Of a stretch of DNA of 64,000 bases, positions 41,105 to 50,120 are shown in pieces. The stretch spans positions 1,302,001-1,366,000 of the forward strand of contig NZ_CP070975.1 of assembly GCF_017377875.1 (NCBI RefSeq), read 5' to 3'. The DNA is from Alcaligenes sp. SORT26. Its GTDB lineage: Bacteria > Pseudomonadota > Gammaproteobacteria > Burkholderiales > Burkholderiaceae_B. The translations under genes and the position numbers were made by a program. Each line of letters begins with the position of its first letter. Position 1 is the first letter of the stretch. The notes below the pieces were generated by a model. That model ran no database searches. It was not told the origin of the DNA and worked only from the letters and a program-made list of their open reading frames with translations.

Positions 41105-41138
41105 AAAAGGCCCTGCAATACTGCAGGGCCTTTTTTTA
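41105..41138 (+). terminator. valS terminator
   Basis: AAAGGCCCTGCA (41106-41117) pairs with TGCAGGGCCTTT (41122-41133), followed by a run of seven T. A textbook intrinsic terminator 28 bases after valS; the AAAA arm would make it partly active in the other direction too. From 41142 to 41334 the DNA is AT-rich with no gene seen. Confidence 0.92.
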
Positions 41139-41334
41139 TATCATTAGCCCCAACACCCCAACCAACTCAAACTCAGACGATTGAGCAAAAAATAGAGCCT
41201 AGTGGCAGCACAATAACATCATCAATAAACCCGCAATAATCACCACTTAGAAAAATCATATTTTTCACTTAAATCCCTAAAGCTCTGCTATTTTTATTCT
41301 TATAGAAAAACCGAACCCTAAAAATAAGAAACCC

Positions 41335-42069
41335 ATGAAAATCATCAACAGTTATTTCGGCCACTCCTTGATCGAAACCCTAGAGAATGAACTTCAAACC
41401 GACCTTGGCGACCGATTTGACGTAGGCGTAGGATACGCACAGAATCTAACAAAAGACATGTTTCAACGATTCTGCACGGCCCTTGAGTCATGGCTGGAAG
41501 GCGACCAACAACGTAAATTTCGTCTCTTTATTGGGGACCATAGACACCAATATGACAAGAAGGACCAACAAAAAGCTAAAGTTAACGCCTGCACACTCCT
41601 GCCAGGCGAACTAAGCAATTTCGGAAGAGCCATTGAGGAGAGAATGGAGGTGATTTTCCTAGAAAGGCTCCATGCAAAATTCTATTGCATGTGGTCACAT
41701 AAAGAGGATATCGCCAACCTTAGCTGGGCAATCATTGGCAGCAGCAATTTAACAGATGCAGCATTAGAAGAAAAAAATGTGGAAATGGATATCCATTTTG
41801 AATCCAGTGACCCACAAATACCTTCCATCCAAAAAGCGCTATACGACATTCTCAATTTCATTGAGTCAGACGGCAACTCAGATGGCGATCTTCACAACAT
41901 AATTAACGAAAAGACAAAAAAAAGTCGCTGGGAGAACAGTAAACTTAGAGAAACTGAGGAATGGGAGGCCGAGGACCAAGCAATCCAATTAGCTGAAGAA
42001 CTCCAAGAGGCGGAAGACAGCGCAAGGCGAGAGTCCGACAAAAGGCTAGGGATCAGTGATTCAGCGTAA
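41335..42069 (+). CDS. Orphan PLD-like (HKD) nuclease-fold protein
   Basis: 244 residues. One phospholipase-D superfamily motif: H113-x-K115 (RLHAKFYCMW) followed by IIGSSNLTDAAL (135-146) and an acidic NVEMDIHF, as in BfiI/Nuc-type nucleases and the PLD domains attached to restriction or helicase proteins, which act as dimers. The C-terminal 50 residues are a highly charged predicted coiled coil (WENSKLRETEEWEAEDQAIQLAEE region). No signal peptide. No methylase, helicase or toxin partner lies alongside. Base composition is clearly more AT-rich than the neighbouring valS and codons follow, suggesting transfer. A nuclease role is inferred from the motif; phospholipase is possible but less likely. 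Confidence 0.65.
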   Translation: MKIINSYFGHSLIETLENELQTDLGDRFDVGVGYAQNLTKDMFQRFCTALESWLEGDQQRKFRLFIGDHRHQYDKKDQQKAKVNACTLLPGELSNFGRAIEERMEVIFLERLHAKFYCMWSHKEDIANLSWAIIGSSNLTDAALEEKNVEMDIHFESSDPQIPSIQKALYDILNFIESDGNSDGDLHNIINEKTKKSRWENSKLRETEEWEAEDQAIQLAEELQEAEDSARRESDKRLGISDSA

Positions 42070-42134
42070 CACCCTCGAAAATAACACACCAAGCTCTACC
42101 TAATACGCACTCCAACCTGCCAAATAACACGAAA

Positions 42135-43007
42135 TCAAGACACCCTCCCCATTCTCCGAGCAATACACAAGAATGCCTGTGCAGCCGGGGACAGACGATC
42201 GAAATTTAAGGCTGCCAGAGCAATCTCTCGAGGTCGACGCGGTTGTAAGCTGCGATAAACCACCCCTTCTGGCGGCGACGGCAAAGCCAGCCTGCCCGCA
42301 ATCGTCACGGCCACTCCTTGGGCCACAAAACCCAGCATGGAGGACAACTGCTCAAAACGAAACAGGGTCTTGGGGATAGCACCCGCCGCCGCCAAAAACT
42401 GATCCACATGCGGCCCGGAACCCGCCGCCGTACGGATAAACGGCAGGCCATGAAAATCGCTGGCAGACACGCCGCTACAAACCGCCAAACGATGCCCTGC
42501 AGGCAAGACGGCCACCAGCTCATCCTCGGCCACAGGCAGAACATCAAAACGCTCATCAGGCAAGATGACAAAGCCCAATTCAACGCGTCGTTCCAACAGC
42601 CACTGCGCCACCTCGCTGTCTACACCCTCATCAATCTGCACTTCCACCTCGGGATGCGTCTGCCTGTAGCAGGCCAGCAAATGCGGCAGCACATGCAAGG
42701 ACGAGGAAGCCCCAAAGGAAGCGATCCGCAAGGTGCCACGGGCAATACCCTGCTCGTAGCAGGCCTCCTGATGCAAGGCTTCTTTCTGCTGAAGGATGTC
42801 GTTGGCACGCAGCAGCAATTTGACTCCCACCTCCGTCAGCTCCACTGCCGTCGGACCGCGAGAAAACAGGCAAACACCCAGATCCGCCTCTAGCTGCTTG
42901 AGCGCATGGCTGACCGCACTTTGCGTAATCCCTAAAGCACTAGCCGCCCGAGAAAAGCTGCCGATTCTAGCCAGCATGGAAAAAATTTCAAGTTGGGTGA
43001 AGGTCAT
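42135..43007 (-). CDS. LysR-type transcriptional regulator
   Basis: 290 residues with N-terminal HTH (FTQLEIFSMLARIGSFSRAASALGITQSAVSHALKQLEADLGVCLFSR) and LysR substrate-binding domain (ARGTLRIASFGASSSLHVLPHLL..., FVAQGVAVTIAGRLALP). Divergent from an EamA-type exporter gene starting 76 bases away, which it probably regulates. Convergent with the PLD-like gene at its 3' end, leaving a 65-base gap without features. Confidence 0.9.
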   Translation of the reverse strand: MTFTQLEIFSMLARIGSFSRAASALGITQSAVSHALKQLEADLGVCLFSRGPTAVELTEVGVKLLLRANDILQQKEALHQEACYEQGIARGTLRIASFGASSSLHVLPHLLACYRQTHPEVEVQIDEGVDSEVAQWLLERRVELGFVILPDERFDVLPVAEDELVAVLPAGHRLAVCSGVSASDFHGLPFIRTAAGSGPHVDQFLAAAGAIPKTLFRFEQLSSMLGFVAQGVAVTIAGRLALPSPPEGVVYRSLQPRRPREIALAALNFDRLSPAAQAFLCIARRMGRVS

Positions 43008-43083
43008 GAGCGTTTACTCATTCGACTATGAAGCAATAAAAGTAAATAGTACCCCTGCTGAAATCTCTCCCATAGTGAATTTA

Positions 43084-44070
43084 ATGAAATCTCCCAACTA
43101 CTCCGTACACCTGAGCATGATTGGCATGTCCGCCCTGTGGGGCGCTTCCTGGCCCTGGGGCCGGGTGGTCGCTCAAGCCATGCCACCCCTGGCAGCCGCC
43201 AGCCTGCGCTTTCTGATTGCCAGCGTGGTACTGCTGCTTTGGATGGGCTTGAGTGGTCGCCTGAAAACCCTGCGCACGCTTGATTCCAGAGAGTGGCTAG
43301 GCCTGCTCAATGCCTCTGCCTTTGGGGTGTTTGGCTATTCAATCTTCTTTCTTCTGGCACTGAAGCTGGTCCCCGCAGGCAAGGCAGCCATGGTTGTTGC
43401 GCTGAATCCGGTCTTGATCCTGATTCTGGCCTCTTTGCTGTTTCGCGAGCCCGTCAATAAAAAGATGGGCCTGGGCGTAGTGATGGCCGTTTCGGGCGCT
43501 CTGTACGCGCTAAGCGCAGGTTCTATCAGCAGTTTGATGCCCGGCCAAAATGGGATAGGCGAATGGTTACTACTGGGCTGTGCCCTGTGCTGGGTCAGCT
43601 ATACCTTGATTGGCCGCACTGTGCTGACAACCGTAGATTCCCTGACCGCCACCAGCATGACCACACTGATAGGCGCAGTCCTCCTGTCCATCAGCAGCCT
43701 GAGCATTGAGGGCATCTCTGCCTGGAGCGGCCTGGCTCATGTTCCCACCCAAGCTTGGTACAGCATATTTGGTCTGGCCTTAGGTTCTACAGCCCTGGCC
43801 TTTGCCTGGTATATGCACGGCGTGAAGAGCCTGGGTGCCACATCCGCAGGCGCTTATCTGGCTCTGGTGCCGTTATTTGGTGTTTTGTTTTCCAGCCTGT
43901 GGCTTAACGAAGCTCTGAGCCCATCCTTGATAAGCGGCGGTTTGCTGGCGATTAGCGGGATGGTCTTGATGAGCTGGGGACGGCAAACACTGAATGCCAA
44001 AGACGGCACCCCCGCGAAAAAATCGGGGCTACAGCTTGGCCAGTGCGACCAAGCAAAGCAGCTCAGATAA
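43084..44070 (+). CDS. EamA/DMT-superfamily transporter
   Basis: About 328 residues with ten predicted helices in two EamA repeats (SALWGASWPWGRVVAQAMPPLAAASLRF opens the first; GEWLLLGCALCWVSYTLIGR the second). Members export amino acids or metabolites; substrate unknown. Start is uncertain: the frame is open far upstream over the LysR gene, and I chose the ATG at 43084 because the helix-rich domain begins soon after; there is no good Shine-Dalgarno. The 43008-43083 gap should hold the divergent promoter. Confidence 0.82.
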   Translation: MKSPNYSVHLSMIGMSALWGASWPWGRVVAQAMPPLAAASLRFLIASVVLLLWMGLSGRLKTLRTLDSREWLGLLNASAFGVFGYSIFFLLALKLVPAGKAAMVVALNPVLILILASLLFREPVNKKMGLGVVMAVSGALYALSAGSISSLMPGQNGIGEWLLLGCALCWVSYTLIGRTVLTTVDSLTATSMTTLIGAVLLSISSLSIEGISAWSGLAHVPTQAWYSIFGLALGSTALAFAWYMHGVKSLGATSAGAYLALVPLFGVLFSSLWLNEALSPSLISGGLLAISGMVLMSWGRQTLNAKDGTPAKKSGLQLGQCDQAKQLR

Positions 44071-44098
44071 AAAACGGCCCGCTTGAAGACGGGCCGTT
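44069..44098 (-). terminator. Terminator of rpsP-rimM-trmD
   Basis: AACGGCCCG (44073-44081) pairs with CGGGCCGTT (44090-44098); the minus strand continues TTTTTTATC. It ends the ribosomal operon 28 bases after trmD and starts right at the exporter stop, so it may stop both transcripts although only the minus strand has a T-run. Confidence 0.85.
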
Positions 44099-44125
44099 AA
44101 GATCTAGTGAACTCTTCAAGCAAGA

Positions 44126-44884
44126 CTATTCGCCCAAGGAAGCCAGAGACGCCAAAAAGCGTTCGTCCGCCTTGCTAAGCTCACCACGCTGACGAGCCTG
44201 CTCGATCAGCTCGGGCCGACGCAAGGCAGTCAAACGCAGGGATTGCTCGCGTCGCCATGCCTGGATACGGCCATGATGGCCGGACATCAGGACTTCGGGC
44301 ACAGCTTGATCGCGGTAAACCTCGGGACGCGTGTAATGAGGACTATCCAGCAAGCCGCTATTGTCAGCATGAAAGGAGTCCTGACGCGCTGAGTCGGCAT
44401 CATTCAATACACCCGGCAAGAGCCGAATGACGCTATCGATAATGGCCAAAGAAGCGATTTCACCACCAGACAGCACAAAATCACCCAAAGACAGTTCCTG
44501 GGTAATACGCGCATCAATAAAACGCTGATCTATGCCTTCGTAGCGACCACAAACCAGAACCGCGCCGGGGCCTTGGGCCAATTCCTGCGCGACTGACTGA
44601 TCAAAACGACGCCCTGTAGGGCTAAGCAAAATCACCTCAGGGCGATCACCACGATCAGCCAGGGCCTGATCCAAGGCGTCATTCAAAGGGTCAGCCAGCA
44701 TGACCATGCCGGGACCACCGCCATAGGGGCGATCATCAACTGTGCGATGCACATCTGTGGTGTAGTCGCGCGGATTCCAGGTGCGCATCTGCCAGATGCC
44801 CTGTTTGTGCGCACGGCCGGTGACACCAGCTTCGCTGACCACATCAAACATGTCCGGGAACAGGGTCAGGGCATCAAATCGCAT
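44126..44884 (-). CDS. trmD: tRNA (guanine-N1)-methyltransferase
   Basis: Makes m1G37 in tRNA, preventing +1 frameshifting. SPOUT-fold signatures: [50 protein letters not shown], and the C-terminal [19 protein letters not shown]. 252 residues. In many bacteria rplS follows trmD; here a terminator follows instead. Confidence 0.97.
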   Translation of the reverse strand: MRFDALTLFPDMFDVVSEAGVTGRAHKQGIWQMRTWNPRDYTTDVHRTVDDRPYGGGPGMVMLADPLNDALDQALADRGDRPEVILLSPTGRRFDQSVAQELAQGPGAVLVCGRYEGIDQRFIDARITQELSLGDFVLSGGEIASLAIIDSVIRLLPGVLNDADSARQDSFHADNSGLLDSPHYTRPEVYRDQAVPEVLMSGHHGRIQAWRREQSLRLTALRRPELIEQARQRGELSKADERFLASLASLGE

Positions 44885-44917
44885 GAGGACTCGGCAAGAA
44901 AAAAGCGGATACGCTAC

Positions 44918-44951
44918 AAAAAAACACAGGCCCAGTCAGGCCTCGGTGTTT
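44918..44951 (-). terminator. Attenuator-like hairpin between rimM and trmD
   Basis: AAACAC (44922-44927) pairs with GTGTTT (44946-44951), with an inner AGGCC/GGCCT helix; the minus strand continues TTTTTTTG. It could lower trmD expression relative to rpsP and rimM, which E. coli achieves by other means. Confidence 0.6.
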
Positions 44952-44973
44952 CCAGCGCGCAGGATTGAAACGA

Positions 44974-45573
44974 TCAAACAGCCCAATGGCTATGCAGTTC
45001 GCGGGCGGACATATCCACCGTATGCACAATAGCTTGCACAAAGGGGACCAGCTCTTCCAGCGGCTTGCCCTGCTCGTCTTTTTCAGGCGTAAAGACACCT
45101 TCGGCATCCCAGGAGCCACGATGCACGACCAAAATGGAATGGGCACTGTTATCCAGCACTTCCACCACTTGCCCCATGCTTTGCGCCTGGCCATCCTGCT
45201 CGCCAAAGAAACGGCAGCCGATCAGATCGACCCAATAAAATTCGTCTTCGTCCGCTTTGGGGAAAGCGGCGCGGGATACCCAAACGGTATGCCCCTTGAG
45301 AGCCTGAGCCAGCTCTCGATTATCCAGACCCTCAAACTGCGCCACGATGGTTGCACCATGCTGCTTTGCGGTTTGTATCTGTCTGGGTGATGCAGACGCA
45401 AAAACGCCCGCCTGAGATTCAGGCCGGGGCGTTTTTAACCACCACGTTTTTGCATTCAATAGCGCTTTGGTCTGCATAGAATGCGGCTGGATCTTGACCC
45501 AACCACGCACACCATAAGCGGAAACAATACGACCAAGCTCAACAAGGTCAGCAGGAATCGCAGTTTGTTTCAC
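44974..45573 (-). CDS. rimM: Ribosome maturation factor RimM
   Basis: 30S assembly factor that binds S19. N-terminal RimM domain (DLVELGRIVSAYGVRGWVKIQPHS, FEGLDNRELAQALKGHTVWVSRAAFP) and PRC-barrel domain (DEFYWVDLIGCRFF, VVEVLDNSAHSILVV, LVPFVQAIVHTVD). 199 residues. Start is GTG (45571-45573) without a clear Shine-Dalgarno, so the start has some doubt; 33 bases after rpsP. Confidence 0.93.
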   Translation of the reverse strand: MKQTAIPADLVELGRIVSAYGVRGWVKIQPHSMQTKALLNAKTWWLKTPRPESQAGVFASASPRQIQTAKQHGATIVAQFEGLDNRELAQALKGHTVWVSRAAFPKADEDEFYWVDLIGCRFFGEQDGQAQSMGQVVEVLDNSAHSILVVHRGSWDAEGVFTPEKDEQGKPLEELVPFVQAIVHTVDMSARELHSHWAV

Positions 45574-45606
45574 ACTAAACGCTACTAAAAAAACAGGTGA
45601 ATCAAC

Positions 45607-45867
45607 TTAGGCAGCCGAAGCAACCTTAGCCGAGTATTCTTTCAACAGGCGAGCCACAGCAGGCGAAACCTGAGCACCGTTGTCGGTGAAGTGCTTTACG
45701 CGATCCATTTGCAGACGCAGGTTTTCATGACCTTCGCCAGCAACTGGGTTGTAAAAACCCAAACGTTCGATGAAGCGACCATCACGGCGTTCACGCGCCT
45801 CGGCGGCTACTACGTTGTAAAAAGGACGCTTTTTGGAGCCACCACGGGCCAAGCGAATTACCACCAT
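45607..45867 (-). CDS. rpsP: 30S ribosomal protein S16
   Basis: 86 residues, [41 protein letters not shown], the family's conserved beginning. Frame opens at 45987 but the ATG at 45867 matches the family start. First gene of rpsP-rimM-trmD. Confidence 0.97.
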   Translation of the reverse strand: MVVIRLARGGSKKRPFYNVVAAEARERRDGRFIERLGFYNPVAGEGHENLRLQMDRVKHFTDNGAQVSPAVARLLKEYSAKVASAA

Positions 45868-45908
45868 TGATAATCCCTTTATTGTGTAAGGTAAACGGTA
45901 AACAAAAA

Positions 45909-45973
45909 ATTCTAGCACTTTTCTGGCATGCATGCCAAAAGCAACACGCAAAAATACCAGATTCAGTGCTAGA
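45909..45973 (-). promoter_or_regulatory. rpsP promoter with nested inverted repeats
   Basis: On the minus strand TTGGCA (45933-45938) and TAGAAT (45909-45914) with an 18-base spacer make a good sigma-70 promoter 42 bases upstream of rpsP. The -35 box lies in a perfect 14-base palindrome TGGCATGCATGCCA (45924-45937). A nine-base inverted repeat TCTAGCACT (45911-45919) / AGTGCTAGA (45965-45973) encloses it. Confidence 0.55.
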
Positions 45974-46010
45974 TACGCAACATACAAAGCAACATTCTAC
46001 CGCCGACGGC

Positions 46011-46265
46011 TTAGCGACGGCGTAAAAAATGCAGTGTTTTTTCGGCTTGCTGGTCTTGAGCCAACAGTTCGTTGCCAGTTTGGCGACAAAAAGCCTGAAA
46101 ATCTTGAATGGCGTGCTGATCGGTGGTGATGACCTGCAACACTTGCCCGGACTCCAACTGTGCCAAGGCTTTCTTGGCGCGCAAGATGGGCAAGGGGCAT
46201 TTCAGCCCGCTGGCATCAACCTGCAGATCGCTGCTGGGCAAGGCGCCGGTATCCTGTACCGTCAT
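46011..46265 (-). CDS. TusA/SirA-family sulfur carrier
   Basis: 84 residues with the TusA signature DASGLKCPLPILRAKKALA, whose cysteine in CPxP carries persulfide sulfur. Family members serve tRNA thiolation, molybdenum cofactor or general sulfur transfer; which one applies is not evident. The ATG overlaps the alaS stop by one base (TAATG), so it is co-translated with alaS. Ends just before the rpsP upstream region. Confidence 0.88.
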   Translation of the reverse strand: MTVQDTGALPSSDLQVDASGLKCPLPILRAKKALAQLESGQVLQVITTDQHAIQDFQAFCRQTGNELLAQDQQAEKTLHFLRRR

Positions 46266-48892
46266 TACGCGCCCAACTTGCTTTCGACCCAGGCCTGCAC
46301 CGAGGCATTAGCCTGTGGCAAGACACTGGCATCGGTGCCACCACCCATGGCCATGTCAGGGCGACCACCGCCCTTCCCGCCCATTTGCGAGGCCACGAAG
46401 CCCACCAGATCGCCTGCCTTGACCTTGGCGGTCAGATCGGGCGTTACGCCCGCCACGAGGCTGACTTTACCGTCAGCAACGATGGACAGCAGAATCACAG
46501 CAGACTGCAGCTTGTTCTTCAACTGATCCGCCATTTCACGCAAGGCTTTGGCTTCTACGCCTTGAAGCGTAGCCACCAGCAAGCGGCTGTTGTCGTTCAA
46601 AGGCACAGCCTGAGCCAGCAGATCCTGGCCTGCCGAAGCAGCCAGCTTGGATTGCATTTGTTCGCGCTCGCGCTCCAGATCCTTGATCTGACCTTGCAAG
46701 GCACTGATACGGGCAACCAGACCTTCTGGCTGGGTACGCAGGCTGGCAGAGGCATCGTTCAGCAGACGTTCCTGGGCTTGCACCCAGTGCAGGCTATTGG
46801 TGCCGGTGATGGCCTCAACACGGCGCACGCCAGCGGCTACACCGCCTTCCGAGACAATCTTGAACAAACCGATATCGCCCGTGCGTTGAACGTGGGTACC
46901 ACCGCACAGCTCACGCGAGAAACCAATATCCAGTACGCGCACTTCGTCGCCGTACTTTTCACCGAACAAAGCCATGGCACCACCGCTGACGGCCTCATCA
47001 AAGGACATCAACTGGGCTTGCACAGCCTGGTTAGCCAGGACCTGATCATTCACAATGGCCTCGACCTGAGCAATTTGCTCGGCCGACATGGCAGCATCAT
47101 GTGCAAAGTCAAAACGGGTTTTTTCAGCGTCTACCAGGGAGCCACGTTGTTGAACGTGACCGCCCAGCACCTGACGCAGCGCTTTGTGCATCAAGTGAGT
47201 AGCCGAGTGATTACGAATCACGCGTGCACGACGTTCGGTATCCACCTGAGCTTGCAGCGTCTGGCCAACACTCAACGTGCCAGCGTTCAGTACGCCCTGG
47301 TGACCGAACACCTGATTGGAAATCTTCTGGGTGTCCTGAACGTCAAAAGACAGGCCATTATCGCCGCTCAAGGTACCGGCATCGCCCACTTGGCCACCGG
47401 ACTCGGCGTAGAAAGGCGTGGCATCCAGAACCACCACAGCTTGCTGACCTTGGGTCACGGATTGCACAGAGGTGCCGTCCACATACAAGGCGGTAACGGT
47501 GCCGCTACCTTCCAGCGTGGTGTAACCATCAAAGCGGGTTTGCACACCGGAATAGCTCAGGCCTTCAGCCGTTTTGAACTTGCCCGACGCACGCGCCATC
47601 TGACGCTGGTTTTCCATGGCGACTTCAAAACCGTCCAGATCGACCTCAATGCCACGCTCGCGGCAGATGTCGGCGGTCAGGTCCACAGGGAAACCGTAAG
47701 TGTCGTACAAGGTGAACAGTGTTTGGCCATCCAGCTTGCTGCCCTCTGGCAAGGCAGCCAAAGCCCCTTCAAGAATGCGCATGCCATTTTCCAGCGTTTC
47801 GCTGAAACGCTCTTCTTCCTGGCGCAGTACTTGTTCGATACGTTCGCGTTGAGCAATCAACTCGGGGTAGGCTTCGCCCATCGCCTGACCCAGATCCTGC
47901 ACCAAGCGGTAGAAGAACAAACCCTTCTGACCCAGCTTGTGACCGTGACGCAAGGCGCGACGAATAATGCGGCGCAGCACATAGCCACGGCCTTCATTGC
48001 TGGGGATGACCCCATCAATGATCAGGAAGCTGCAAGCACGGATGTGGTCAGCAATCACCTTGAGCGAGTTATTGCTCAGGTCGCTGGTCTTGGTTTCACG
48101 TGCGGCGGCCTGAATCAGGGATTGGAACAGGTCGATTTCGTAGTTGGAGTGCACATGCTGCAGCACAGCCGAAATACGCTCCAAGCCCATGCCGGTGTCC
48201 ACACAAGGCTTGGGCAACGGTGTCATGGTGCCGTCAGCAGAACGCTCGAACTGCATGAACACCAGATTCCATACTTCGATGTAACGGTCGCCGTCTTCTT
48301 CGGGCGATCCGGGAGGGCCACCCCAGACATCAGCGCCGTGGTCGTAGAAGATTTCCGAGCAAGGACCACAGGGACCGGTATCGGCCATCTGCCAGAAGTT
48401 GTCCGAGTTGTAGCGCACGTCGCCCTTGTCGCCAATGCGGATGATGCGCTCTTTGGGCACACCAATTTCCGAGGCCCAGATATCGTAGGCTTCATCGTCT
48501 TCCTGGTAGACGGTGACCCAGAGTTTTTCTGCAGGCAGTTGGTAAACCGTCGTCAGCAGCTCCCAGGCATAGCGAATGGCGTCTTGCTTGAAGTAATCGC
48601 CAAAGCTGAAGTTGCCCAGCATTTCAAAAAAGGTGTGGTGGCGGGCGGTGTAGCCCACGTTTTCCAGGTCATTGTGTTTACCACCGGCACGAACACAGCG
48701 CTGAGAGCTGGTAGCACGGTTGTAGGGGCGGGTTTCTTTACCCGTGAACACGTCTTTGAACTGCACCATCCCTGCGTTAGTGAACAGCAAGGTAGGGTCA
48801 TTACCTGGAACCAAGGAAGCCGAGGAAACGATGTGGTGTCCCTTGGATTCAAAAAAAGAAAGAAACTTCTGACGAATTTCTGAGGTTTTCAT
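46265..48892 (-). CDS. alaS: Alanyl-tRNA synthetase
   Basis: 875 residues. Class II catalytic domain ([40 protein letters not shown]), editing domain with zinc ligands [11 protein letters not shown] and [10 protein letters not shown], and C-terminal oligomerisation domain ([15 protein letters not shown]). Start at 48892 (MKTSEIRQ), three codons inside the open frame. Followed by tusA with overlapping stop/start. Confidence 0.97.
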   Translation of the reverse strand: MKTSEIRQKFLSFFESKGHHIVSSASLVPGNDPTLLFTNAGMVQFKDVFTGKETRPYNRATSSQRCVRAGGKHNDLENVGYTARHHTFFEMLGNFSFGDYFKQDAIRYAWELLTTVYQLPAEKLWVTVYQEDDEAYDIWASEIGVPKERIIRIGDKGDVRYNSDNFWQMADTGPCGPCSEIFYDHGADVWGGPPGSPEEDGDRYIEVWNLVFMQFERSADGTMTPLPKPCVDTGMGLERISAVLQHVHSNYEIDLFQSLIQAAARETKTSDLSNNSLKVIADHIRACSFLIIDGVIPSNEGRGYVLRRIIRRALRHGHKLGQKGLFFYRLVQDLGQAMGEAYPELIAQRERIEQVLRQEEERFSETLENGMRILEGALAALPEGSKLDGQTLFTLYDTYGFPVDLTADICRERGIEVDLDGFEVAMENQRQMARASGKFKTAEGLSYSGVQTRFDGYTTLEGSGTVTALYVDGTSVQSVTQGQQAVVVLDATPFYAESGGQVGDAGTLSGDNGLSFDVQDTQKISNQVFGHQGVLNAGTLSVGQTLQAQVDTERRARVIRNHSATHLMHKALRQVLGGHVQQRGSLVDAEKTRFDFAHDAAMSAEQIAQVEAIVNDQVLANQAVQAQLMSFDEAVSGGAMALFGEKYGDEVRVLDIGFSRELCGGTHVQRTGDIGLFKIVSEGGVAAGVRRVEAITGTNSLHWVQAQERLLNDASASLRTQPEGLVARISALQGQIKDLEREREQMQSKLAASAGQDLLAQAVPLNDNSRLLVATLQGVEAKALREMADQLKNKLQSAVILLSIVADGKVSLVAGVTPDLTAKVKAGDLVGFVASQMGGKGGGRPDMAMGGGTDASVLPQANASVQAWVESKLGA

Positions 48893-49080
48893 TACATGCA
48901 ACGCGATGGAAAATTTAACTGCCTATTATAAGACGATCAGCCTTGCAGCCCATGCGCGCGCTGCGCTGGCACAACACCTGCCGCCCCGGCATAGCAGTGA
49001 GAAGCCCGGACGCCACACTCCCTGTACGAGCGGCTGCGTAAGCGTCAAATAGTACTGTTTTCAGCGAGCAGAAACAACAA

Positions 49081-49169
49081 TTCCGACCCCGGAGAGTCGG
49101 AACGTGAGACTACTCTGCCCGGAATCGGGAGGTCGCCATGACAGGCCAGAGAGCGCTAACCCTGGCCTG
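49081..49169. other. alaS-puuE intergenic region with two hairpins
   Basis: The 48893-49176 gap holds two inverted repeats: TTCCGAC/GTCGGAA (49081-49087, 49096-49102) and CAGGCCAG/CTGGCCTG (49142-49149, 49162-49169). Neither has a U-tract. The second, seven bases past the puuE stop, may help end that transcript; the first may belong to the alaS promoter side. No gene seen. Confidence 0.4.
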
Positions 49170-49176
49170 GGGCCGA

Positions 49177-50109
49177 TCAGGCCTTGGGCTGGTAGGGATG
49201 ATGCTCGGCCCAGTGGCGAGCAATATCTACACGACGACATACCCAGACGCGTTCGTGCGATTGCACGTAATCCAGGAAACGCTGCAGCGCACGGAAGCGG
49301 CCAGGACGGCCGATCAGGCGGCAATGCAAACCGATGGATAGCATCTTGGGCGCTTCTTCACCCTCTTCGTACAACACGTCAAACGCGTCTTTCAGGTAAG
49401 AGAAGAAATGATCGCCTGTGTTGAAGCCCTGAGGAGCGGCAAAGCGCATGTCGTTGCTGTCCAGGGTGTAGGGCACGATCAACTGAGGTTTGACGCTGTT
49501 GTCGCTCATCGGGACTTCGGCCCAGAAAGGCAGATCGTCACCGTAGTAGTCGGAGCTGTACAGGAACTGGCCTTCTTCTGCCACAAGACGCAGGGTGTTC
49601 GGGCTGTCACGGCCGGTGTACCAGCCTTCGGGGTGGTGGCCCAGCAAGTCCGTCAGCACTTTCACGCACTGACGCATATGCTCGCGCTCTACCTCTTCGG
49701 ACACGTTCTGGTAGTGAATCCAGCGGTAACCGTGGCAGGCAATCTCGTGCCCCAGACGCACAAATTCTTGTGCCAGCTCGGGGTGACGCTCCAGCGCCAT
49801 GCCCACACCAAACACGGTCATGGGCAAGCTGCGTTTTTCAAATTCCTTCAGAATCCGCCACACACCGGCACGCGAGCCGTATTCGTAAATGGATTCCATG
49901 GACAGGTGACGGTCCGGGTAAGCCGCCGCACCAATGATTTCGGACAGAAACTGCTCGGAGCCCGGATCACCGTGCAAAACGCAGTTCTCACCGCCCTCTT
50001 CATAGTTCAAGACAAACTGCACCGCAATGCGCGCCCGATCAGGCCATTGTGCATGGGGCGCGTTTTTACCGTAACCGATCAGGTCACGAGGGTACTTACT
50101 CAAGGACAT
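49177..50109 (-). CDS. puuE: Allantoinase PuuE (polysaccharide-deacetylase family)
   Basis: Metal-dependent hydrolase of the NodB/carbohydrate-esterase-4 fold that opens allantoin to allantoate, unrelated to AllB. Family elements: YPRDLIGYGKNAPHAQWPDRARIAVQFVLNYEEGGE, EYGSRAGVWRILKEFEKR, EIACHGYRWIHYQ, GWYTGRDSPNT and SIGLHCRLIGRPGR. 310 residues; the ATG at 50109 has GGAG. Some PuuE proteins are fused to OHCU decarboxylase; this one is not. Eleven bases downstream of its GntR regulator. Confidence 0.93.
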   Translation of the reverse strand: MSLSKYPRDLIGYGKNAPHAQWPDRARIAVQFVLNYEEGGENCVLHGDPGSEQFLSEIIGAAAYPDRHLSMESIYEYGSRAGVWRILKEFEKRSLPMTVFGVGMALERHPELAQEFVRLGHEIACHGYRWIHYQNVSEEVEREHMRQCVKVLTDLLGHHPEGWYTGRDSPNTLRLVAEEGQFLYSSDYYGDDLPFWAEVPMSDNSVKPQLIVPYTLDSNDMRFAAPQGFNTGDHFFSYLKDAFDVLYEEGEEAPKMLSIGLHCRLIGRPGRFRALQRFLDYVQSHERVWVCRRVDIARHWAEHHPYQPKA

Positions 50110-50120
50110 ACCGTCTCCGT

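Noticed and set aside
41142-41334. An attachment site or tRNA-like target for the AT-rich island
   Set aside because: No integrase, no direct repeat flanking the PLD-like gene and no tRNA end could be seen.
46160-48883. A 907-codon open frame on the plus strand opposite alaS
   Set aside because: It is a mirror of alaS codon structure; the translation has no recognisable domain, and the minus-strand gene has all synthetase motifs.
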